From: Acidimicrobiia bacterium
GTDB taxonomy: Bacteria; Actinomycetota; Acidimicrobiia; Acidimicrobiales; Bin134
Direction: 5' to 3'
Length of the DNA: 64,000 bases
NCBI GenBank assembly: GCA_009842675.1
Contig: VYEX01000005.1
Coordinates: 17,500-81,499 of the forward strand
The notes under the pieces were generated by a model that saw nothing but the letters and a program-made list of their open reading frames with translations, made no database searches and had not been told where the DNA came from. How positions within the stretch are numbered: the stretch's first letter is position 1; each line of letters starts with the position of its first letter. A program made the position numbers and the translations under genes. Shown here one piece after another: positions 27,272 to 35,026 of the stretch.

Positions 27272-28819
27272 TCATCGCTCTTTGAGCTGGATGGATCGGT
27301 TGTACACGTTTAATAGGGCCGACACGATGAGGTTTATGGTCAGGTACACAATCATGATGATGAGGATGAGCTGGGGAGCGGGGAAGTTGATGCCCCATGC
27401 GGTGACGGCCACGAGGAAGAGGTCGGGATAGGCCACCGCGAGTCCCAATGAGGTGTTCTTGATGAGGTTGGCGCATTCGCTGATGTAGGGGGGAATGGCG
27501 ATCCGCTGGGCTTGGGGAAGGACGACATGGCGGTATCGCTGGCCAGATTTGAGTGCCACCGACGTTGCCGCTTCAGTCTGGCCCTTGGGGACGGCCAGAA
27601 TTGACCCGCGGATGATCTCTGCCACGAAGCTGGCCGTGTAGAGGCCCAAGCCCAGGGTCAGCGCCATGTAGCCCGAGTTGGTGCTGAACCCCCCGACCAC
27701 TCGCCGCCCGTTTTCCGACACTGCGGGCCACGACCAAGAGTAGGGGCCGCCCAGGGCTGCGAAGCACACCACCACGATCACTGTGAAGACGCCCAGCGAC
27801 CACAGCACCCGGTGATGGGGCTCGCCGGTGGCGTTATTGCGGCGAGTCCGCCATTGCCACACCGCCACGGCGACGACAGCCGCGGCCAATACAAATAGCC
27901 AGAAGATGCCTACGTTGCTCTCAGAAGCCAGCGAAGGAATGGCCCATCGGTCTCGGCTGACAATGATCCAATTGCTGTCGGAGCCGAAGAAAGTACCTTG
28001 CCACGGAGGGCTGGTCGGGTTGAATCGGGGAAACGGGCCGAAGGTGAAGAGGGCAAAGCCGAAGAAGACGATGACGACCAGCGGGGGGATGTTGCGCAGG
28101 CTCTCCACGTAGAGGCTGGCACCCTTGGCCACCAGCCAGTTGGAGGAGAGTCGTGCTATGCCCACGAACAGCCCCACAACGGTGGCAATGAAGATTCCCA
28201 CGACCGACGCCACCAATGTGTTTTGGAGGCCGATCAGCAGCCCTCTCCAGACCGGATCACGCACGTCAAAGCCATGGGCGTCTCGCAGGGCGACCCCATA
28301 GGGGGAGTCGAGGAAGTCGAAGCCCTTGGGCAGGCCGATTTCGTCCATGCTCACGATGAGGTTGTGGAACATCCATCGAATGAGGGCCACGACAACAATC
28401 ACAGCCAGCAGCTGTGCGGCCAATCGAAGAATTCGTACATCGCGCCAAAGCGCGGGGATACCGGGTTCGGGGACCCTCGGGTCACTGGTGGGGAGAACCC
28501 GCTTCGTCGTGCCGTCAAAAATGGAGCGAATGCCGACGGCTGCCATTCCCGGCGTCTGGCCGATACGCACCGCGTCGATTACCAAAATGGCAACAATGGC
28601 GGCGGGAACTGCGGCGGCGAATACCCAGGCGAGGGCCAACTCGGGAATATCGCTGTAGTTGTCGAGTAGTCGCAACCCCAGCTGCCAAACCGAGATGATC
28701 CCCACGAGGACCAGAATCAGCAGGTCGGCCAAAAGCGCCAGCACCCGGCAGCTGAAGGGCGCGGAGGGCACTGCGGTGAGATCAGCTTGTGTACTGGTGA
28801 TATCAGCCGGGCTGCTCAT
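27272..28819 (-). CDS. Amino-acid ABC transporter permease (AapQ-like) with N-terminal RDD-like domain
   Basis: A 515-residue membrane protein. Residues of about 20-110 look like an RDD domain: FSCRVLALLADLLILVLVGI with the Arg/Asp pattern in the first helix, a second helix, and GQTPGMAAVGIRSIFDG after it. From about residue 190 it is an AapQ-type permease: RGLLIGLQNTLVASVVGIFI, YVESLRNIPPLVVIVFFGFA, the periplasmic insert PFRFNPTSPPW-like region, and the coupling loop VPKGQTEAATSVALKSGQRY. RDD domains are membrane modules of unclear, possibly ion-related role. The fusion is unusual for this family. A hairpin separates it from the binding-protein gene. Confidence 0.85.
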   Translation of the reverse strand: MSSPADITSTQADLTAVPSAPFSCRVLALLADLLILVLVGIISVWQLGLRLLDNYSDIPELALAWVFAAAVPAAIVAILVIDAVRIGQTPGMAAVGIRSIFDGTTKRVLPTSDPRVPEPGIPALWRDVRILRLAAQLLAVIVVVALIRWMFHNLIVSMDEIGLPKGFDFLDSPYGVALRDAHGFDVRDPVWRGLLIGLQNTLVASVVGIFIATVVGLFVGIARLSSNWLVAKGASLYVESLRNIPPLVVIVFFGFALFTFGPFPRFNPTSPPWQGTFFGSDSNWIIVSRDRWAIPSLASESNVGIFWLFVLAAAVVAVAVWQWRTRRNNATGEPHHRVLWSLGVFTVIVVVCFAALGGPYSWSWPAVSENGRRVVGGFSTNSGYMALTLGLGLYTASFVAEIIRGSILAVPKGQTEAATSVALKSGQRYRHVVLPQAQRIAIPPYISECANLIKNTSLGLAVAYPDLFLVAVTAWGINFPAPQLILIIMIVYLTINLIVSALLNVYNRSIQLKER

Positions 28820-28847
28820 AGCAGTGTGAACTTGAACACTAGACGAG

Positions 28848-28880
28848 AGCGGCCCACTGGTCGGTGACCGGTGGGCCGCT
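28848..28880. terminator. 15-bp intercistronic hairpin between binding-protein and permease genes
   Basis: AGCGGCCCACTGGTC (28848-28862) pairs with GACCGGTGGGCCGCT (28866-28880) with a single G-T type pair and a 3-base loop. It lies in the 105-bp gap after the binding-protein stop, on the path of the minus-strand operon. There is no U tract, so partial termination or protection of the upstream mRNA, giving excess binding protein, is likelier than full termination. Confidence 0.65.
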
Positions 28881-28924
28881 CATCATGTCAGTTGCTGCCC
28901 GTCACGAGACGAGCGGAAATTTCC

Positions 28925-30061
28925 CTAGCGGTAGGGCGGGACGTACATGAGCCCGCCATTTGACCAGAGGTCGTTGACGCTGCCGGCGAGGACTCCCAAC
29001 TGCGGATAGCGGTTGAAGATTTCCTCGTAGTTACCGACCTGCTCCACCACGTTGACGGCGAAGTCAGTGGGGAGGCCGAGGCCGGGATCGAAGCCGTCGC
29101 GGCCCAGGAAATTCAAGATGTTGGGATCGGTGCCGTCGTAGCTGCCGATGTTGGAGGAGTCGAGTCCGAACTCCCAAGCCTGAACGGTAGCCATGGTGGC
29201 CCAGTTCACAACCTGCGCCCATTCGGTATCGCCGTCGCGCACCACAGTGCCGAGGGGCTCCTTGGAGATGAGCTCGGCCATGATGTGCTGGTCGGGGCCG
29301 CCTTTGCCCTCGATCTCGAACTTGAACACTCCTAGAACGCTGCTGTCAGCAGTCATCGCTTCGCACTGGCCCTCTTCGTAGGCCGGCACCAGGGTGTCGA
29401 AGCCCTCGAACGTGACCGGGTTGAAGGGGATTCCCCGAGCGGCGAACACCGCGGTGAGGTTCAGTTCGGTGGTGGTACCGGTGCTCACGCAGATGTTGGC
29501 GTCGGCGAGGTCGTCCAGGGTGGTGAAACCGGTGGAGGCTGGCACCATGAGGCCTTGGCCGTCGTAGTAGGTGGTGAACAAGAAGTTGGCGCCCTCGGTA
29601 CCGTCACGGGTGGCGGTCCAAGTGGTGTTGCGGTTCATCACCTCGAACTGGCCTGATGCCAGTGCGGTAAAGCGCTCGGCGCTGGTGACCGGCACGATCT
29701 CAACGGCATCGGCATCGCCGAAGATGGCGGCTGCCACCACACGGCACATATCGATGTCGAAGCCTTCGTACTCACCATCCGCATTCAATAGGGCGAATCC
29801 GGGCACGTCGTCACGGGAGCCGCACAGCACATGGCCGCGATCCAAGACAGCCTGCAAGGTTCCGCCGTCGTCTTGAGAGGGAACAACCTCGACAGTTTCC
29901 ACGGGTGTTGCCTCTGGCGCTTCTGGAGCTGTCTCGGTGGCCTCTGGCGCTGGGGCAGGGGCGGCGCCGTCGTCATCGTCGTTGCCGCACGATGCGGCAA
30001 TCAGCGAGAAGACCAGCACCAACCCGAGTAGGGCCAGCAAGCGGTGAACGGACTTTTGCAT
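28925..30061 (-). CDS. General amino-acid ABC transporter substrate-binding lipoprotein (AapJ-like)
   Basis: A 378-residue binding protein. The signal LLGLVLVFSLIAASC ends in a lipobox with the Cys followed by GNDDDD and a Pro/Ala/Glu-rich linker (about 25-60). The mature part matches AapJ/YhdW: LDRGHVLCGSRDDVPGFALL, YEGFDIDMCRVVAAAIFGD, FEVMNRNTTWTATRDGTEGA, DANICVSTGTTTELNL, EGQCEAMTADSSVLG and LISKEPLGTVVRDGDTEWAQ. It should deliver a broad range of L-amino acids to the adjacent permeases. The start is ATG at 30061; it is the first gene of the operon. Confidence 0.92.
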   Translation of the reverse strand: MQKSVHRLLALLGLVLVFSLIAASCGNDDDDGAAPAPAPEATETAPEAPEATPVETVEVVPSQDDGGTLQAVLDRGHVLCGSRDDVPGFALLNADGEYEGFDIDMCRVVAAAIFGDADAVEIVPVTSAERFTALASGQFEVMNRNTTWTATRDGTEGANFLFTTYYDGQGLMVPASTGFTTLDDLADANICVSTGTTTELNLTAVFAARGIPFNPVTFEGFDTLVPAYEEGQCEAMTADSSVLGVFKFEIEGKGGPDQHIMAELISKEPLGTVVRDGDTEWAQVVNWATMATVQAWEFGLDSSNIGSYDGTDPNILNFLGRDGFDPGLGLPTDFAVNVVEQVGNYEEIFNRYPQLGVLAGSVNDLWSNGGLMYVPPYR

Positions 30062-30132
30062 GTCAATGCTCCCAACGTTGGACTTAAGGGACGGACAAGA
30101 CGCTAGCGGCTGAATCGCGGCCTGACTAGGCC

Positions 30133-30161
30133 CGTCTAAGAAATTTAGATGAAGTTTTCAA
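30133..30161 (-). promoter_or_regulatory. Candidate promoter of the amino-acid ABC operon
   Basis: On the minus strand TTGAAA (30161-30156) and TAGACG (30138-30133) are separated by 17 bases and lie about 70 bp before the binding-protein start codon, in an AT-rich stretch. The spacing fits a primary-sigma promoter, though the -10 match is only moderate. Confidence 0.35.
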
Positions 30162-30187
30162 TGACTTTCGACTGTTGATCAGACGCA

Positions 30188-31351
30188 CTATTGCGATGCC
30201 AAAGCCGCCTCGCGCTGACGGGTGGAGCGGTGCACTGGGTCGGTGTCGATCACCGGGATGACGTGCTTGCCGAAGTTCACAATGGTCTCGCGCACCACAT
30301 CCATGGGCAACGTCGAGGTAAGGGGGCTGATCACGTACTGGTCGGCGCCCACTCGCTCGTATTGCCGGGAGACGTGGACGCAGTCCTCGGCGTTGCCCAC
30401 ACACAGCGACCCGCCTTCGATGGCCATTTTCACGTCGTCATGGGTGGGCTCGGGGATGACTGCGGGCCACTCGGGAATGCCGTCGGGCTTGGGGAAAGTG
30501 TCCAGCCAGCGGTACACGAGGCACTGGTAGTAGTACATGTGGCTGCGGGTGGCCAGATCGATGGCCATCTCCCGGTCGTCCAGGCAGATGCCGAACCCCA
30601 CGCACATGACGTTGTCGTGGACGAAGTCGCCCACAGGGTTCTTGCAGCTGGCCACCTCGTTCTTGTAGATCTCGATCAGCGGGGCGATCTCGTCGGGGGT
30701 GCCGATGGTGAAGCACAGCACCCCGATGCCCAGCTTGCCGGCCTTCTCAAAGGTGCCCGGGCTGCCGCACGCCACCCACAGCGGGGGATGGGGCTTGGTA
30801 ACCGGCTTGGGGAAGATCTCTCGGGCCGGCATCGAGAAGCTGTCGCCTTCGTAGCTGTAGGCGCCCTCTCGCCACATGTGGGGGATTTGGCGGATGGCCT
30901 CGTCCCACAGGCCGCGGGTGATCTCGGTATCGGCCAGGCCGGTCTCCGGGTCGCGTGGCGAGCCCGGCATGCCGAAGCCCATCACCTCGGTGGACGAGGA
31001 GCCCCGCCCGGTGCCCAGCTCGAAGCGCCCATTCGACAGCACATCGATCATGGCAGCCCGCTCGGCCGATCGGGCGGGATGGTTCACCGGGGCGGTGATG
31101 TTGAAGATGGCCGAACCCAGATGCACGTTCTCGGTTGTCGACGCCACCGCCGACAAGAACACCTCGGGGCAGGACATGTGGGAGTACTCCCGCAAGAAGT
31201 GGTGCTCAGACGACCAGATGTATTTGAACCCGTGCTTGTCGCACAGCTGGGAGATCTCCAGGTTGTCGCGGATGCGCTGGGCCTCCCAGTCGGGATTGCC
31301 CTCGTAGCCGAAGTCGGGCACGAAGCACTGGGCGAAATATCCGAATTCCAT
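30188..31351 (-). CDS. LLM-class flavin/F420-dependent oxidoreductase
   Basis: About 387 residues with the luciferase-like monooxygenase fold: FKYIWSSEHHFLREYSHMSC (WxxEHHF is the typical active-site strand of FMN-dependent members), HLGSAIFNITAPVNHPARSA, MIDVLSNGRFELGTGRGSSS and PHPPLWVACGSPGTFEKAGK. The EHHF motif suggests an FMN-dependent alkanal- or alkane-monooxygenase-like enzyme rather than an F420 reductase. The start is ATG at 31351, with AAGGG about 11 bases upstream; a TTG nine bases earlier is less likely. Confidence 0.85.
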   Translation of the reverse strand: MEFGYFAQCFVPDFGYEGNPDWEAQRIRDNLEISQLCDKHGFKYIWSSEHHFLREYSHMSCPEVFLSAVASTTENVHLGSAIFNITAPVNHPARSAERAAMIDVLSNGRFELGTGRGSSSTEVMGFGMPGSPRDPETGLADTEITRGLWDEAIRQIPHMWREGAYSYEGDSFSMPAREIFPKPVTKPHPPLWVACGSPGTFEKAGKLGIGVLCFTIGTPDEIAPLIEIYKNEVASCKNPVGDFVHDNVMCVGFGICLDDREMAIDLATRSHMYYYQCLVYRWLDTFPKPDGIPEWPAVIPEPTHDDVKMAIEGGSLCVGNAEDCVHVSRQYERVGADQYVISPLTSTLPMDVVRETIVNFGKHVIPVIDTDPVHRSTRQREAALASQ

Positions 31352-31478
31352 CTTTTGCAACCCTTGGTTAGCGGTATGTCGAGCGGGACTGTACCGGCGT
31401 TCGCCCTTTGCGATCTATACAAGGGTCAAATCGGCTGCACTGCGGCCCTCGCTGCCCTGGCGGGTAGGGTCGGCGCCC

Positions 31479-31967
31479 ATGGCATGGACTCTGCGCCGCC
31501 CCGCAGCCCGAGTGGTGCTGCTGGACCGGCACGGGCGCATCTTTCTGATGCAGGCCAGCGATCCCATCGACCCCCGCAAGGGGCCGTGGTGGGAGATTCC
31601 CGGGGGTGGACTGGGGCCGGGGGAGGATTCGGCCCAAGGCGCTCGTCGCGAGCTGTGGGAAGAGGCGGGGTTCGCCGACGTAGAGGTGGGTCCGTGCATC
31701 TGGACCCAGCATGTGGAATTCGATTTCGCGGGCATCCACTTCGACTCAGATGAGCGCATTCATGTGGCCTGGTGCGCCGATGGTGGCGAGTGGAACCCCC
31801 AGCATCTCGAAGCGCTGGAGGCCGCGGCGTTCGAGGACGCGCGCTGGTGGACGTTGGAAGAGCTGCTGGCTTCTGATGATCAGGTGTTGCCGGAGCGGTT
31901 GCGGGAGTTTCTGCCTGACGTGGTTGCCGGTCGGCTGCCCGATGAGCCGATTGATATAAGCCCTTAG
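31479..31967 (+). CDS. Nudix hydrolase
   Basis: A 162-residue protein with a complete Nudix box: GGGLGPGEDSAQGARRELWEEAGF (about residues 40-63) fits Gx5Ex7REUxEExGU. Such enzymes split a nucleoside diphosphate linked to another moiety, with Mg or Mn held by the box glutamates. PWWEIPGGGLGPGE is typical of members acting on nucleotides, but the substrate is not predictable. Its stop overlaps the end of a convergent small membrane-protein gene. Confidence 0.88.
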   Translation: MAWTLRRPAARVVLLDRHGRIFLMQASDPIDPRKGPWWEIPGGGLGPGEDSAQGARRELWEEAGFADVEVGPCIWTQHVEFDFAGIHFDSDERIHVAWCADGGEWNPQHLEALEAAAFEDARWWTLEELLASDDQVLPERLREFLPDVVAGRLPDEPIDISP

Positions 31968-32212
31968 TTCAACGGCTCTTCGCGGTCGGCGGCCCTTACC
32001 GCGTAGGAGAAGATGATGGCGGGGGCCAAGACCAGGGAGCCGACGATGAGGCAGACGATGATGGCGGTGACCAAGGGGCTGTTGAACCTGGTGGCAAAGC
32101 CGGTGAAGAACAAGGCGGCCGCCGCCAGGTACAGGAGATAGCCCAGCCTCTGGCCGGTTGCGGTCAACCGGGCGATGCGGCGGCGGCGGGCGGCAAGGTC
32201 GTCGTCGCTCAC
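31964..32212 (-). CDS. Small two-helix membrane protein (82 aa)
   Basis: An 82-residue protein with an Arg-rich start (DDLAARRRRIARLTATGQRL), then two hydrophobic helices, about 28-45 (LLYLAAAALFFTGFAT) and 50-72 (LVTAIIVCLIVGSLVLAPAI), and a charged tail. No family recognised. The start is GTG at 32212, overlapping the glycosyltransferase TGA by four bases (GTGA), so it is probably co-translated; the frame is open further upstream, but inside the glycosyltransferase gene. Confidence 0.6.
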   Translation of the reverse strand: MSDDDLAARRRRIARLTATGQRLGYLLYLAAAALFFTGFATRFNSPLVTAIIVCLIVGSLVLAPAIIFSYAVRAADREEPLN

Positions 32213-33243
32213 GGAAGCCACCCGGCGTCGTCCAAGAGGGCGACTAGGTCGGATCGCACCCGTTCCAGGGAGAAGTGCTGCTGGGCGATGGCCTGATTCT
32301 GGTCCAGCAGGTCGGCGTCGGGGCAGCTGAGGAAGTCGCGAACCTCGTCGAGGCGCTGGGGTGAGAACCACCGGAACCCGAAATCGGCTAACTCATCGGC
32401 CACCGGGTAGCCGCCCACCACGCACGGCCGCCTCCAAATGGCCGCTTCCACCGGAGGGTTGCCGAATCCTTCCCATAGAGAGGGGAACACCACCAGATCG
32501 GCCGCCGCGTAGATGTCGGGGGTGCGGGCCACCGGCCGGTGGATCACCGGGCAGCGGGCATTGTCCAGCAGTTCGTCCAAGGTGTCGTCGTAGTCCTCCT
32601 CAGCTTGACCCATCAGCCAATAGGTACCCCCCAGAGCCTCGGCGATGGCTATGGCCGTCGGGATGTTTTTGCGGGGAATGGCTCGGACAGGATGGACCAC
32701 CAGCAGAGTCTCGTCGGCTACTCCCAATCTGGTTCGCATCGCGTTCCGGTCGCCGGCGGCGCTGTTGGTGTCGAAGCCGTTGTAGATCACCACCGCCTCG
32801 AGCCCCCGTTGGGCAAACTGTTCGGCGGTAAGCCGGTTGATCACCACATGGCGCCAGGCGGGATCGTCGGGGGGCAGCTCGGTTACCGACGCGAATCTCT
32901 CCCGCTGCCACGGGGGATCGTGGTGGTGGAGTATCGCCGGCCGACTGGCCAGCGTGTGGGCCACGGTGCGAGCTGCTGCAAGGTTCAGCGGAATGGTGCA
33001 GAGGTTCTCCACCACCACCAAGTCGACGTCGTCCACCGCGGCTGAGAGCTGTTCTGGGTCGGGCCCGTCAAGCTGGTCGATGCCCAAGCCGGGCACCAGC
33101 CGGTCGACCGGACCCTCGGCGGCCACCGTCACCATGTCGAAACCGATATCGCTCAGCATCTCCTGCCAGAGCCGGGCGACGATGGACACCCCGTCGCTCA
33201 GCCCCAGTCGAAAGGAGACGATCGCAGCCCGGGCCATTCCCAT
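32209..33243 (-). CDS. Glycosyltransferase, GT4-like (GT-B fold)
   Basis: About 344 residues. The C-terminal Rossmann half has AIPRKNIPTAIAIAEALGG (donor-side loop, about 205) and the EX7E motif in VVFPSLWEGFGNPPVEAAIW (about 280), typical of retaining GT4 enzymes. The N-terminal half has a GLSDGVSIVARLWQEML acceptor-side pattern and AILHHHDPPWQRERF. It transfers a sugar from a nucleotide donor; donor and acceptor are unknown. The start is ATG at 33243 (MGMARAAIVSF), chosen because an earlier ATG would overlap the divergent glycosidase gene. Confidence 0.82.
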   Translation of the reverse strand: MGMARAAIVSFRLGLSDGVSIVARLWQEMLSDIGFDMVTVAAEGPVDRLVPGLGIDQLDGPDPEQLSAAVDDVDLVVVENLCTIPLNLAAARTVAHTLASRPAILHHHDPPWQRERFASVTELPPDDPAWRHVVINRLTAEQFAQRGLEAVVIYNGFDTNSAAGDRNAMRTRLGVADETLLVVHPVRAIPRKNIPTAIAIAEALGGTYWLMGQAEEDYDDTLDELLDNARCPVIHRPVARTPDIYAAADLVVFPSLWEGFGNPPVEAAIWRRPCVVGGYPVADELADFGFRWFSPQRLDEVRDFLSCPDADLLDQNQAIAQQHFSLERVRSDLVALLDDAGWLP

Positions 33244-33283
33244 GAGGTAACCAGATAACCCGGTTTTGTGAGACCTTGGAGGC

Positions 33284-34441
33284 ATGGAAGGCCCTGATAG
33301 CTCTGACCGCTCGGCGGTTCGGGCGGCGGCGCGAGCGGTTTTGGAGACGCACTGGGTTCGGGATGGCTACACCGCTCCGAACCACGCCACCTATCCCTGG
33401 CAGTGGCTGTGGGATTCGTGCTTCCACGCGATTTGCTGGGCCGAGCTCGGCGACGACCGCGGTCTGACCGAGCTTCGCACTGCGCTGTCAGTACAGGCCG
33501 AGGATGGGTTCGTTCCCCATATGAACTATGTCCGCAATCCCGGAGTGGCCGCCGATCTGTGGGGGAGGGACGACGCTTCTTCCATTACCCAGCCCCCTAT
33601 GTACGGCCATGCGGTGGCGGAACTCGTGCGCCGGGGTGTGGACGTTGACGAGGAAACGGTGGCCAAGGCGGAGAGCGGTCTGAAGTTCTTGCTCATCGAC
33701 CGCCACCGTCTTCCCGGCGGCCTGGTGGCGCTGTGCCATCCGTGGGAAAGCGGAGCCGACGACAGTCCCCGCTGGGATGACTTCTGCCCCGGGGGGTTCT
33801 CGCTGGAGTCCTGGCGGCCGATCAAGAACCAATTGGTGACCTCGATCGAGCGCAGCCCAACCGGCTCTCCGGTGGCCAATCCGGCCTTCGAGTCCGCCTC
33901 CGCGGGATTCAACGCCCTCGTGGTGTTCAACGCTTGGGAGTTGGCCGCGGTCACCGGTCGAACGGCGACCACCGACCGAGCCGACGAGTTGGCCAGTTGC
34001 CTGCCTGGTCAGTGGGACGAGTCCCGCCGAACCTGGATCGATGCCGGGGCGTCGGAGGCGGGCTCGGGAAGGGCGCGCACACTAGACGGCCTGCTGCCGA
34101 TGCTGGTCTCCGGCGACCCGGGGCGAATCGATGCGGTCGCGGCCGACCTGGCCGACCCCTCGGCCTACGGCGGATGGTGCGGCCCCGCGGGCGTTCATCG
34201 ACAAGAGCCCGGTTTCGATCCTCGGTCGTATTGGCGGGGACCAGCGTGGCCCCAGCTCGGCTATCTGCTCTGGCAAGGGCTGCTTCGACACGGCCGGTAT
34301 GGGGCAGCCGAACAGCTGGCCTCGACCACGGTCAGGGGTGCCATGAGGAGCGGCTTTGCCGAGTATTGGGATCCCGACGACGGTTCGGGCGGCGGGGCGG
34401 TGCCGCAGTCGTGGACGGCTTTGGCCACGCTGATGGCTTGA
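33284..34441 (+). CDS. MGH1-like (alpha/alpha)6-barrel glycoside hydrolase
   Basis: A 385-residue protein resembling mannosylglycerate/glucosylglycerate hydrolases and the catalytic half of GH63 and trehalase-like enzymes. Landmarks are YPWQWLWDSCFHAICWAELG (about 38, with the catalytic-region WDS), SITQPPMYGHAVAELV (about 100), ESGADDSPRWDD (about 150), YWRGPAWPQLGYLLWQGLLR (about 310) and a final WDPDDGSGGGAVPQSWTA. It probably releases glucose or mannose from a small glycoside or oligosaccharide. The RBS is GGAG before ATG 33284. It is divergent from a glycosyltransferase, suggesting one pathway. Confidence 0.8.
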   Translation: MEGPDSSDRSAVRAAARAVLETHWVRDGYTAPNHATYPWQWLWDSCFHAICWAELGDDRGLTELRTALSVQAEDGFVPHMNYVRNPGVAADLWGRDDASSITQPPMYGHAVAELVRRGVDVDEETVAKAESGLKFLLIDRHRLPGGLVALCHPWESGADDSPRWDDFCPGGFSLESWRPIKNQLVTSIERSPTGSPVANPAFESASAGFNALVVFNAWELAAVTGRTATTDRADELASCLPGQWDESRRTWIDAGASEAGSGRARTLDGLLPMLVSGDPGRIDAVAADLADPSAYGGWCGPAGVHRQEPGFDPRSYWRGPAWPQLGYLLWQGLLRHGRYGAAEQLASTTVRGAMRSGFAEYWDPDDGSGGGAVPQSWTALATLMA

Positions 34442-34446
34442 TCAAC

Positions 34447-35013
34447 TCAGAGAGCGATGTCCTTCATGGTGCCGACTATGAGGAGTCGCTTGCGGCTGAA
34501 CACGTAGCAGGAGACGCTCCGGAGGCTGTCCTCGCCTTCCCAATCGGTCCGGCTGGGGGTGATCACGCCGATGTCAAGCTCAGATTTCTCGTATTCGAGA
34601 CCCACGAACGGCTCGAACTGCTCGTAGCACTGAAGCACGCCCCAGGTGTTGACCGCCTCTTCACCGGGGTAGGGGGCACCGGGGGGTGCGTTGTGGATCA
34701 AGATGGCGTACACCTGGCCGTTGTGGGGACGGTTACAGCCGATATCGGTGGTCAGCTGGGCGGGGAGGTCGTTGCGATCCAGGTAGGTGTACTGGTTGAA
34801 GCATGTCCCCACCAACAGGTCGTAGGGGTCGGTGACGGTCCCTTCGAACCGGTCTCGCAGGTCCTCTTCGGTGGGCAGGAGGTCGGGCTCGGCTGTGGGC
34901 ACAACGAATATCTCGTCGAGCACGGATTCCTCGGGCTCCTCGCCTCCGCATCCGGCCGCGGCAATGGCCAGCACGAGGACTACGGGCATCCAGATTCGCC
35001 TGATGGTCAGCAC
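34447..35013 (-). CDS. Septum-formation-family lipoprotein
   Basis: About 188 residues: a short signal peptide (WMPVVLVLAIAAAGC, lipobox Cys followed by GGEEPEE), then a domain with LLVGTCFNQYTYL, IGCNRPHNGQVYAILIH, LQCYEQF and SVSCYVF. The paired cysteines and the GTCF...C..PH..(E/Q)VYA pattern define the actinobacterial Septum_form domain, a surface protein of unclear role near division or cell-wall genes. The start is GTG at 35013, 13 bp after the sortase stop, so both are in one operon. Confidence 0.75.
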   Translation of the reverse strand: MLTIRRIWMPVVLVLAIAAAGCGGEEPEESVLDEIFVVPTAEPDLLPTEEDLRDRFEGTVTDPYDLLVGTCFNQYTYLDRNDLPAQLTTDIGCNRPHNGQVYAILIHNAPPGAPYPGEEAVNTWGVLQCYEQFEPFVGLEYEKSELDIGVITPSRTDWEGEDSLRSVSCYVFSRKRLLIVGTMKDIAL

Positions 35014-35026
35014 CGTTTTTCCAGCA

